Part shown: positions 17,509-25,936 of the stretch, piece after piece | Numbering within the stretch: position 1 is the first letter of the stretch | Layout of the letters: every line of letters begins with the position of its first letter | Source: Daejeonella sp. | Lineage (GTDB): Bacteria; Bacteroidota; Bacteroidia; Sphingobacteriales; Sphingobacteriaceae | Assembly: GCF_030695525.1 (NCBI RefSeq) | Contig: NZ_JAUYSS010000049.1 | Span: 21,807 to 85,806 of the forward strand | DNA: 64,000 nt | Reading direction: 5' to 3' | Notes under the pieces: model-generated | What the model saw: the letters and a program-made list of their open reading frames with translations, nothing else | What the model was told of the DNA's origin: nothing | The model's database searches: none | Program-made: the position numbers and the translations under genes

Positions 17509-19542
17509 TTAAAGATTCAGTTTCTTTCTTCCTGCATCTGTAAGCAGGTTAACACTCCATAAAGGATACCATGTTTGCTCCATAATTACTTTTTTGACAC
17601 CCGGCACCGCATACAGTGCTTCCATCATTGTTTTTGATACAGAAGAATGAACCACATTGGAACTGTGTGTAAAATAGGCTCCGAGTGGGCGCCCCCTGTG
17701 TGGCATGGCCATGGTAACTTTTACTACACTACCCCGTACTGCTATATCATAAACCAATCCCAAATCAACAATACTAATATCTGATTTATACAATTGTGGA
17801 TCTTTTACCAATAATAAAGCTTCCCATAGTAATGCTTTATTAATCGGACTGTCCTGAGCTTCTGAAGCCCGGGCAAGACGACGCGGACTTTCTTTTGCAA
17901 CTATTCCCTTTGGTAGTTCAGCACCTGATCTGCTTAATGGATTCAATAGTTCCTGTCTTAGATTTTCAATCTTAGCAGTATCATCCTTCAGGGTAAATGG
18001 TATGGTTACATAGGCATTCTTTTGATGTAAAACAGCTCCTTTTGGGATAGTCTTAATAGTTTTTGGAACCGGATACCGGCTCCAGATCTGTCCATGCCAT
18101 TGATAATGTAAATTAGGTGAACCGTTATGGGCTAATTCGGCCCCTAAACCTTCAGCATGGTGCTCAAGGAAAAATCCGAAAAAGGAGTCTTTGGTATCTT
18201 TATTGAAAAAACCGATTCCCCATAATTGATCACTTAACTCTGCAGGAACATTACCTGTTTTTAATTTTTCATCCGGGCCCATCCATAACATGTCAGTAAA
18301 TGATTGACCAGTTATTACCCATTCATCATCCCTTAAAGCTGCAGGAGAGAATTGCTTGACAGCAGTCATATGACCAAACTTATGAAAATAAGGCAAGCCG
18401 GCATAAAAACGATACTCTATATCCATGATCATACGGGCCGGTGAGAATAATGGATGCACAGGTGAATAAGGGAATCCCCAGCGGCGGATAATCGTACAGA
18501 TTGGCCCTTTAACTACTTCAAAATCGGGGCACTCATCCCATAAAGAAATACGCATTTTTTGAAATCCCTCATCAGATACATAATCATGAGCCCAATCTAT
18601 TCCGGCTGGTTCGCCATGACCCTGACCTCCAGAATAGATCTCCAGGCCATGCTCACGTTTTAAGATCATGCGCGCAAGTTGTCCGGTTTGTTTGGATAGA
18701 ATTGCTGTAAAGAATTCATTTTCTATATCTAAACCGTAGCCTTCTCCGGTCACTTTTAAATCAGACTGATAATCAGGCAATTCAGCATCCGGATTACCGT
18801 AAAAAACGACATAATGTCTCTTCTCTTTTCCCTGATTATCGGCAAGGAATAACAATTTACATATCTTTTCAGAACCTCTGCGTACCTCAGAGAAAACCTG
18901 AGAAATCACTTCAGTTAATACACCATCCCTAATCTCGGCTACCCGTATTTCGCGTGTAAGGGAAGCTGTCTGAGAAGCCTGGAAACTCAACAAAACTTCT
19001 ACAGGTTCAGCTTTACGAGGAGTTCCTATTTTTTCTTCCAGACTGACCACCTTGTAGTAATTCCATCCTTTTGCCCAGTTTTTCCAGGCTGTGGGAAGTG
19101 AAGCCACTGTTCCAAACTGGCTTGCAGCTACATGGGGTGTTCCAAAGTTCTCTTCTTCCGCCTGCAACTGGATCTCCGATATTCTGATTGAATTGGTCAG
19201 GGATCTGGCTGTTCTGTAATCCTTCTTTGCCAATGCCTCCTGAAGTAATTGAATTTTTTCCTGTATACTATCTGTCTGGCTGGTTGTTTGATCTGCATAA
19301 GGTGCAATAGCTTCCTTTATAAAACTCTCAACGGAATTCTGATTTTCTGCTTTGGAACTTAGGGGCAGAGTCAAACCTGCAAAACCTAAAAGGCCCATAC
19401 CCAGAAATTTACGACGCTTCATCGAATCTGAAAATTGAGGTTCTAAACCTGCATTCATTACCTCAGCTTCATCTCCTGTTCTTAATCTGGAGGTATCATC
19501 ATGCATTTTTAATGCCGATTTTGATGGATTAAATTTCTTCAT
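17509..19542 (-). CDS. Tat-exported protein with C-terminal DUF59-like domain, paralogue A5
   Basis: Fifth and last member of the tandem family in locus A (677 residues from the ATG at 19542, which gives the M-K-K start of its siblings; an ATG at 19569 is also in frame). Order of parts: extension 1-40; twin-arginine signal KRRKFLG (Arg43-Arg44) plus hydrophobic stretch; helical segment about 85-130; large conserved region about 175-535 with GEPAGIDWAHDY, DECPDFE, GPICTIIRRWGFPYS and RDDEWVITGQSFT; and a MIP18/DUF59-like domain from about 567 to the end. In the DUF59 motif the usual Cys is Arg618 (PHRGRPLG). Function unknown. Export by Tat means it is folded, perhaps with cofactor, before crossing. 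I cannot place the large region in a family; a carbohydrate-active beta-sandwich is one possibility. Confidence 0.85.
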   Translation of the reverse strand: MKKFNPSKSALKMHDDTSRLRTGDEAEVMNAGLEPQFSDSMKRRKFLGMGLLGFAGLTLPLSSKAENQNSVESFIKEAIAPYADQTTSQTDSIQEKIQLLQEALAKKDYRTARSLTNSIRISEIQLQAEEENFGTPHVAASQFGTVASLPTAWKNWAKGWNYYKVVSLEEKIGTPRKAEPVEVLLSFQASQTASLTREIRVAEIRDGVLTEVISQVFSEVRRGSEKICKLLFLADNQGKEKRHYVVFYGNPDAELPDYQSDLKVTGEGYGLDIENEFFTAILSKQTGQLARMILKREHGLEIYSGGQGHGEPAGIDWAHDYVSDEGFQKMRISLWDECPDFEVVKGPICTIIRRWGFPYSPVHPLFSPARMIMDIEYRFYAGLPYFHKFGHMTAVKQFSPAALRDDEWVITGQSFTDMLWMGPDEKLKTGNVPAELSDQLWGIGFFNKDTKDSFFGFFLEHHAEGLGAELAHNGSPNLHYQWHGQIWSRYPVPKTIKTIPKGAVLHQKNAYVTIPFTLKDDTAKIENLRQELLNPLSRSGAELPKGIVAKESPRRLARASEAQDSPINKALLWEALLLVKDPQLYKSDISIVDLGLVYDIAVRGSVVKVTMAMPHRGRPLGAYFTHSSNVVHSSVSKTMMEALYAVPGVKKVIMEQTWYPLWSVNLLTDAGRKKLNL

Positions 19543-19616
19543 ATTCATTCTGTTTTTGTCAATAATCATCAGGAAAACGCGTCTCCATTAGATAAATTAA
19601 TTATTCAATTTTAATT

Positions 19617-21617
19617 CTAAATACCCAATTTTTTTCTACCCTCATCCGTAAGCATATTAGAACTCCAACCCGGATACCAGGTCTGTTCCATAATCACTTT
19701 CTTAACCCCCGGAACCTCATAAACCGCCGTCAGAATATTTTTGGAAGTGGTGGGATGCACGACATTGGATCCGTAAGCAAAATAGGTCCCCAGGGGCCGG
19801 CCCCGATGAGGCATCGCTATTAATACTATTACGACACTACCTTTTACAGTAACATCATATACTAAACCAAGATCCACAATACTGATATCAGACTTATAGA
19901 ACTGAGGATCCTTAACATCTCTTAATGCCTTCCATATCAATTCTTTAGGTATCGGGCTATCCTGAGCCTCTCCCATACGTTCTAAACGCCTTGGACTCTC
20001 AATCGCCTGAACAGTATTATTCAGTACAGATGAAGAGCTTGTTAAAGGATTCATTAGCTCTTTTCTAAGCGATTCAATCTTCGCCTGACCATGTTCTTTG
20101 GTAAATGGGATAGTGACATAGGCATTTTTTTGGTGCAGGATTGTTCCTTCCTTAACGATCTTATCTCGTTCTAGTGGATACCGGGACCAGGTCGTTCCGT
20201 GCCATTGATAATACATATTCGGTCCGCCATCATGAATCAGTTCCGTTTCTCTCCCATCTGCACGATGATCGAGAAACAAGCCCATAAATGAATCTTTGGT
20301 ATCCTTATTAAAAAAACCAATACCCCAAAGATTCTTGGCTGATTCGGTTGGAACAGCTCCAAAGTGCAACTTGCCATCAGCACTCATCCACATCTGATCA
20401 GTAAATGATTGCCCGGTAATTACCCATTCATCATCCCGTAGTGCCGCTGATACGAAATCTTTAACAGTGGTCATGTGACCGAATTTAAAAAAATACGGCA
20501 GACCTGCATAAAAACGATATTCAATATCCATGTTCATTCTGGCCGGCGCAAACACCGGATGTATTGCTGAATAAGGGAAACCCCAGCGACGAATGATCGT
20601 ACAGATTGGCCCCCTGACGACTTCAAAATCTGGACATTCATCCCATAAGGATATTCTAAGTTTTGAAAAGAAACCCTCTGTTATATAATCATGTGCCCAA
20701 TCGATACCAGCCGGCTCACCATGCCCCTGTCCACCTGAATAGATCTCCAACCCATGTTCACGTTTTAGCACCATTCTGGCCAGCTGACCGGTTTGTTTTG
20801 AAAGATAGGCGGTAAAATACTCGTTCTCTATATCTAGTCCGTAACCTTCACCAGTAACCTTCAGATCAGACTGATAATTAGGAAGTTCTGCATCCGGATT
20901 ACCATAAAATATGAGGTAAGTCCGCTTTTCTTTACCCTGATTATCTGCAAGAAACAGGAGTTTACAGATCTTTTCAGCTCCTCGTCTAATTTCTGAAAAG
21001 ACCTGTGATATTACCTCTGTCAACACACCATCCTTTATTTCTGCAACCCGGATCTCACGTGCAAGTGAAGCAATTTGTGTCGTCTGGAAGCTCAACAAAA
21101 CTTCTACAGGTTCTGCTTTACGCTGAATACCCACTTTCTCTTCCAGGTTCACTACTTTATAATACTTCCAGCCCTTCGCCCAGTTCTTCCAGGCAGCAGG
21201 AAGTGAAGAGACAGCCCCAAATTGATTTGCTCCAATCAATGGGGTCCCCAAATCTTCATGATCAGCCTGAGCCTGAAGTTCTGATATACGAAGAGAGTTG
21301 GTTAATGCCCGCGCCAGACGATAATCTTTTTTATCCCAGGCTTTCTGAAGCATTTTCATCTTATCCTCGAAACTATCTGATTGACTGGATACAGACTCTG
21401 CAATTGAAACAGATTCATTTACAAAATTCTCTAGGGAAGTCTTTCCTTCAGCTTTAGTGCCAAGAGGTAAACTAAGTCCCGCAACACCGATTAAGCCCAA
21501 TCCGAGGAATTTACGGCGTTTTATTGTTTCAGACATTGCAGATTCCAAATGTTCAATTTTACTATTGTCTATCGGATTAAGCTGCGCATCGGAAGTGTCT
21601 CTATTTAATTTTTTCAT
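19617..21617 (-). CDS. Tat-exported protein with C-terminal DUF59-like domain, paralogue A4
   Basis: A 666-residue sibling of its neighbours. The Tat motif KRRKFLG has Arg34-Arg35 after the shortest extension of the six. The DUF59-like domain covers residues 556-666: SDISIVDLGLVYDVTV, then MPHRGRPLG with Arg607 at the Cys position, then EQTWYPGWSSNMLTDEGRKK, matching the W-x-P-x-W and E-x-R-x-x-L-G end of SufT/PaaD-type domains. It is closest to paralogue A3 (21670); DNA stretches such as those around 21310 and 20970 are nearly identical to A3 while flanks differ, which suggests local gene conversion. The gap to A5 is short (74 bases), so the two are probably co-transcribed. Function unknown. 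Confidence 0.85.
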   Translation of the reverse strand: MKKLNRDTSDAQLNPIDNSKIEHLESAMSETIKRRKFLGLGLIGVAGLSLPLGTKAEGKTSLENFVNESVSIAESVSSQSDSFEDKMKMLQKAWDKKDYRLARALTNSLRISELQAQADHEDLGTPLIGANQFGAVSSLPAAWKNWAKGWKYYKVVNLEEKVGIQRKAEPVEVLLSFQTTQIASLAREIRVAEIKDGVLTEVISQVFSEIRRGAEKICKLLFLADNQGKEKRTYLIFYGNPDAELPNYQSDLKVTGEGYGLDIENEYFTAYLSKQTGQLARMVLKREHGLEIYSGGQGHGEPAGIDWAHDYITEGFFSKLRISLWDECPDFEVVRGPICTIIRRWGFPYSAIHPVFAPARMNMDIEYRFYAGLPYFFKFGHMTTVKDFVSAALRDDEWVITGQSFTDQMWMSADGKLHFGAVPTESAKNLWGIGFFNKDTKDSFMGLFLDHRADGRETELIHDGGPNMYYQWHGTTWSRYPLERDKIVKEGTILHQKNAYVTIPFTKEHGQAKIESLRKELMNPLTSSSSVLNNTVQAIESPRRLERMGEAQDSPIPKELIWKALRDVKDPQFYKSDISIVDLGLVYDVTVKGSVVIVLIAMPHRGRPLGTYFAYGSNVVHPTTSKNILTAVYEVPGVKKVIMEQTWYPGWSSNMLTDEGRKKLGI

Positions 21618-21669
21618 TTTAATTAAAACAATTAAATATTAAATCATGCTTTATTTTATTATTCAATAA

Positions 21670-23706
21670 TTAAATACCAAGTTTCTTTCTTCCATCATCT
21701 GTCAGCATATTAGAACTCCAGCCTGGATACCAGGTTTGTTCCATAATAACTTTTTTAACTCCCGGAATTTCATAAACAGCTGTCAGAATATTTTTAGAAG
21801 TGGTTGGGTGCACGACATTCGATCCGTATGCAAAATAGGATCCAAGAGGTCGGCCTCTGTGAGGCATAGCTATTAATACTTTTACTACACTTCCCCTTAC
21901 TGTCACATCATAGACTAAACCAAGATCAACTATGCTGATATCTGATTTATAGAATTGGGGATCTTTCACGTCACGGAGTGCCTTCCATATCAGATCTTTG
22001 GGTATTGGGCTGTCCTGCGCCTCGGCCAGTCTGGCCAGTCGCCTAGGGCTATCTCTGGAGAGTATATTTTGCTGAATTGAACTGGCTGAAACCGCCATTG
22101 GATTCATCAGCTCCTTTCTCAAACGTTCGATTTTTCCAGATCCATCCTTTGTATCAAAAGGGAGCGTGACATAGGCATTTTTTTGATGGAAAACAGCCCC
22201 TTCCGGAATAGTTTTTACCCCTTGTGGAACCGGCCAGCGTTGCCAAAACTGACCATGCCATTTGTAATAGAAACTAGGCGAACCGTTATGACGTAATTCC
22301 TGAAATCCATCCGCATGATGTTCGAGAAAGAGCCCGATAAAGGAGTCTTTGGTGTCTTTGTTAAAAAAGCCTACCCCCCATAGATTATCAGCTGATGCTT
22401 CAGGCACCTCCCCAATCTGAACCTTACCTTCAGCATTTACCCACACAATATCTGTAAATGACTGACCGGTAATGACCCATTCATCATCGCGTACATAGAC
22501 CATATCAAATGTCTTAAGTGCCGACATATGGCCAAACTTGTGGAAATAAGGTAAGCCGGCATAAAAACGATACTCAATATCCATGTTCAATCTTGCAGGA
22601 GAGAAAACCGGATGTACCGGAGAATATGGCAAGCCCCAGCGACGAATGATAGTACAGATTGGGCCTCTGACAACTTCAAAATCCGGGCATTCATCCCATA
22701 GGGAGATCCGCACTTTTTGAAAATTATCCTCAGTCACATAATCATGTGCCCAATCTATACCGGCAGGTTCTCCGTGCCCCTGCCCACCGGAATAGATTTC
22801 CAGGCCATGTTCCCTTTTCAGGATCAGCCTTGCCAACTGGCCGGTTTGTTTTGAAAGATAAGCGGTAAAATACTCGTTTTCAATATCAAGCCCGTATCCT
22901 TCGCCCGTCACTTTAAGATCAGATTGATAATTAGGTAGTTCTGCATCCGGATTACCATAAAATATCAGATAATCCCGCTTCTCCTTACCTTCATTATCTG
23001 CAAGAAACAGAAGTTTACAGATCTTTTCAGCTCCTCGTCTAACTTCTGAAAAGACCTGTGATATCACTTCTGTCAAAACACCGGATTTTATTTCTGCCAC
23101 CCGGATTTCACGTGCAAGGGAAGCAGTTTGTGAAGCCTGAAAGCTGAGTAAAACCTCAACAGGTTCCGCCTTACGTTGTATTCCTGCCTTCTCTTCTAAA
23201 CTCACAACTTTATAATACATCCAGCCTTTTGCCCAGTTCTTCCAGGCAGTTGGTAGTGAAGAAACAGTACCAAATTGATTGGCAGCAATCAATGGGGTTC
23301 CAAAATCTTCATGATCAGCCTGAGCCTGAATTTCCGAAATACGAAGGGAATTAGTTAATGCCCGCGCCAGACGATAATCTTTTTTATCCCAGGCTTTTTG
23401 AAGCATATCCATCTTATCCTCAAAACTATCCGACTGACTCGAAACTGATTCTGCGACCGAAACTGATTCCTTTACAAAATTCTCAATAGCGGTCTTTTTT
23501 TCAGCTTTAGTACTTAGCGGCAAACCAAGTCCGGCAACACCCAATAAGCCCATACCTAAAAACTTACGACGCTTCATTCCGTCACAATTCGGGGTTTCGG
23601 ACTCTTTTACCGGAACTTCTTCCGCGAATAATCTTTCTGAAGCCGGAATTCCTGAGTCTGCTTCCCGAAATTCTGAATCTGGTTTAGATGAAAATTTTTT
23701 ATTCAC
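21670..23706 (-). CDS. Tat-exported protein with C-terminal DUF59-like domain, paralogue A3
   Basis: A 678-residue family member. The extension is acidic; the Tat motif is MKRRKFLG (Arg46-Arg47). An ATG directly before the motif (residue 44) could be an alternative start, but two siblings lack any Met there, so the extension is probably real. The large region carries the family motifs (GEPAGIDWAHDY, DECPDFEVVRGPICTI, RDDEWVITGQSFT, YYKWHGQFW). The DUF59-like domain is residues 568-678 with Arg619 replacing Cys. It belongs to the same subgroup as A4 and A5. Role unknown. Confidence 0.85.
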   Translation of the reverse strand: MNKKFSSKPDSEFREADSGIPASERLFAEEVPVKESETPNCDGMKRRKFLGMGLLGVAGLGLPLSTKAEKKTAIENFVKESVSVAESVSSQSDSFEDKMDMLQKAWDKKDYRLARALTNSLRISEIQAQADHEDFGTPLIAANQFGTVSSLPTAWKNWAKGWMYYKVVSLEEKAGIQRKAEPVEVLLSFQASQTASLAREIRVAEIKSGVLTEVISQVFSEVRRGAEKICKLLFLADNEGKEKRDYLIFYGNPDAELPNYQSDLKVTGEGYGLDIENEYFTAYLSKQTGQLARLILKREHGLEIYSGGQGHGEPAGIDWAHDYVTEDNFQKVRISLWDECPDFEVVRGPICTIIRRWGLPYSPVHPVFSPARLNMDIEYRFYAGLPYFHKFGHMSALKTFDMVYVRDDEWVITGQSFTDIVWVNAEGKVQIGEVPEASADNLWGVGFFNKDTKDSFIGLFLEHHADGFQELRHNGSPSFYYKWHGQFWQRWPVPQGVKTIPEGAVFHQKNAYVTLPFDTKDGSGKIERLRKELMNPMAVSASSIQQNILSRDSPRRLARLAEAQDSPIPKDLIWKALRDVKDPQFYKSDISIVDLGLVYDVTVRGSVVKVLIAMPHRGRPLGSYFAYGSNVVHPTTSKNILTAVYEIPGVKKVIMEQTWYPGWSSNMLTDDGRKKLGI

Positions 23707-23767
23707 AGCAAAATTTTAAAAGGTGTTTTATTGTTAAGCCGAAAGCCGGCTTGTTAATTTTTTCAAT

Positions 23768-25807
23768 CTATATCCCTAATTTTTTACGGCCTTCATCTGA
23801 GATGAGATTGGAATTCCATTCTGGATACCAGGTTTGATTCACTACAACTTTGCGCACTCCGGGTATTTCTGTGAGAGCTCCCACAATTGTTTTTGACACG
23901 GTACGATGAACTACACTCGATCCCCAGATAAAGAAGCTTGACAATGGTCTTCCCCTGTGTGGCATAGTCATTAATACTTTTACCACCCCATCATCATCCA
24001 TTGAAAGATTATAGATATATCCCAGTTCAACAATATTTACATCGGCGATATACAGCTGCTGATCTTTACAATTTCTCAAAGCATCCCATAATACTTGTTT
24101 CGGAATCTGACCATTTAGTGCTTCACCCTCACGGGCAAGAACCCGCTTATTTTCTTTTGCAGCAAGTCCGGAAGGCAAAGCAGCCTGGAAGGAAGATAGC
24201 GGACTTAATAACTCTTTTCTTAATGCTTCAATTTTTGCCGGACCGTCAGCCTCAGTAAAGCCTACAGTTACATAAGCATTCTTTTGATGCAGGACAGCTC
24301 CTTCCGGAACGATTTGATTTCTTTCAAGCGGATAACGGGACCAGGTTGTTCCATGCCAGTTATAATACAACATCGAATGGCCGGCATGAAGAAATTTTGG
24401 TATTTCTTCGGCAGAATGTTCTAAATAAAGCCCAATAAATGAATCCTTAGAGTCTTTATTATAATACCCAAATGCTTTAACACTGTGCTTATTGGCTTCA
24501 TCAATTTCCCCAAACTTTAATTTTTCATCGGCACCCATCCAAAGACTTCCGGTAAAGGGCTGACCTGTAAATACCCATTCATCATCCCTAAGTGCGGTGG
24601 AAACAAACTGTTTGATTGCTTTCATCTTGCCAAACTTATGGAAGAAAGGAAGTCCCGCATAAAAGCGGTATTCAATATCAATATTCAAACGGGAAGGATT
24701 GTAAACAGGATGAAGTGCAGAATGCGGAAAACCCCAGCGGCGAACAATGGTACAGATTGGACCCCGTACAATCTCATAATCCGGGCACTCTCCCCAGTAT
24801 TGGATTCTGACCTTCATGAAATTATCTTCAGAAACGTAATCATGAGCCCAGTCGATACAAGGAGTTTCTCCGTGTCCGGGACCTCCGGCATATAATTCAA
24901 CCCCATGCTCCCTTTTAATTAACATCCGTTCCAACTGGCCGGTTTGTTTAGAAAGTGAAGCAATGAAGTATTGATTTTCTATTTTCAAATGGTAACCTTC
25001 TCCGCTTACTTCAAGATCTGAGGTATATTCAGGTAATTCAGCATCCGGATTACCGAAAAAGACCAGATAGTTTCGTTTTTCCCCTCCCTGATTATCAGCC
25101 AGGAACATCACTTTACACAATCTTTCTGGCCCCCTCCTTACTACCCCATAAACCTGGGAAGTAACTTCCTTTATCTGACCATTACTAATTTCTGCCACAC
25201 GAATTTCCCTGGCAAGGGATGTTACCTGTTCTGAACGGAAAGCTAACAAGACCTCTACAGGTTCCGCATTTCTTTTAATTCCAGCTTTCTCCTCCAAGCC
25301 AATAACTTTATAATACTTCCATCCATTTGCCCAGATTCTCCATGCCACTGGAAGCGATGCAACAGTACCAAACTGACCAGATCCTACTAATGGCTTTCCC
25401 GGATCCTCATCTTCGATCTGAGCCTGAATACCTGTATTCCGCAGCGAATCACTTAGGGAACGTACCATTCGGTAATCCTTTTCTGCCCAGGCTTTCTCAA
25501 TTAATTTAATCTTAGTTTCGAAACTATCAGACTGTTTTTTGTAAAGTTCAGTTTCAGTAGCTATAATTTCTTTTACAAATTCCTCAACAGAATTGTTTTC
25601 GGCGGCTCTTACCCCAAATGGCAAACTCAAACCGGCCATACCCAACAAACTCATTCCGAGAAATTTTCTACGTTTAATAGGATCAGAAACCTGAGCCGAG
25701 AGCTCATTATCATTGGTTTTGGACTTATGGATACCATTCAAAGAAGTTTCCTGAAAGGAATCAACCGGACTCAATAATTCAGATTGGATTTGCTTATTTT
25801 TTTTCAT
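23768..25807 (-). CDS. Tat-exported protein with C-terminal DUF59-like domain, paralogue A2
   Basis: A 679-residue member of the second subgroup, with A1. The Tat motif IKRRKFLG has Arg46-Arg47 and no Met nearby, so the start at 25807 (MKKNKQ) and the long n-region are well supported. Subgroup differences: GETPCIDWAHDY instead of GEPAGIDWAHDY, GECPDYE instead of DECPDFE, GFPHSALHP instead of GFPYSPVHP. The DUF59-like domain (residues 568-679) reads CKDQQLY, DVNIVELGYIYNLSM and MPHRGRPLSS; Arg620 sits at the Cys position and the usual D-P-E is D-Q-Q. It probably handles a related but different ligand from the A3-A5 group. Function unknown. Confidence 0.85.
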   Translation of the reverse strand: MKKNKQIQSELLSPVDSFQETSLNGIHKSKTNDNELSAQVSDPIKRRKFLGMSLLGMAGLSLPFGVRAAENNSVEEFVKEIIATETELYKKQSDSFETKIKLIEKAWAEKDYRMVRSLSDSLRNTGIQAQIEDEDPGKPLVGSGQFGTVASLPVAWRIWANGWKYYKVIGLEEKAGIKRNAEPVEVLLAFRSEQVTSLAREIRVAEISNGQIKEVTSQVYGVVRRGPERLCKVMFLADNQGGEKRNYLVFFGNPDAELPEYTSDLEVSGEGYHLKIENQYFIASLSKQTGQLERMLIKREHGVELYAGGPGHGETPCIDWAHDYVSEDNFMKVRIQYWGECPDYEIVRGPICTIVRRWGFPHSALHPVYNPSRLNIDIEYRFYAGLPFFHKFGKMKAIKQFVSTALRDDEWVFTGQPFTGSLWMGADEKLKFGEIDEANKHSVKAFGYYNKDSKDSFIGLYLEHSAEEIPKFLHAGHSMLYYNWHGTTWSRYPLERNQIVPEGAVLHQKNAYVTVGFTEADGPAKIEALRKELLSPLSSFQAALPSGLAAKENKRVLAREGEALNGQIPKQVLWDALRNCKDQQLYIADVNIVELGYIYNLSMDDDGVVKVLMTMPHRGRPLSSFFIWGSSVVHRTVSKTIVGALTEIPGVRKVVVNQTWYPEWNSNLISDEGRKKLGI

Positions 25808-25873
25808 TTTTCAATTGATATATTATTGTCGGCAATAAGGTGTTAAATAATTGTGCTTAGCTTTAATACTTTT

Positions 25874-25936
25874 CTGAAGTCTGACATCTGAAGTCTGACA
25901 TCTGACCTCCGGCATCCTGCTTCTCATATCTCATAT
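25874..25936. repeat. Degenerate 7-base tandem repeat, nine units
   Basis: Nine consecutive 7-base units, mostly of the form C-T-N-N-N-N-T: ctgaagt and ctgacat alternate twice, then ctgacct, ccggcat, cctgctt and ctcatat twice. The tract reaches into the 3' end of paralogue A1, whose TGA stop (25931-25933) is inside the repeat. Confidence 0.8.

Noticed and set aside
21005..21457. 150-codon plus-strand open frame inside paralogue A4
   Set aside because: It is antisense to a conserved coding region and low-complexity in composition; a similar frame is not kept in the siblings.
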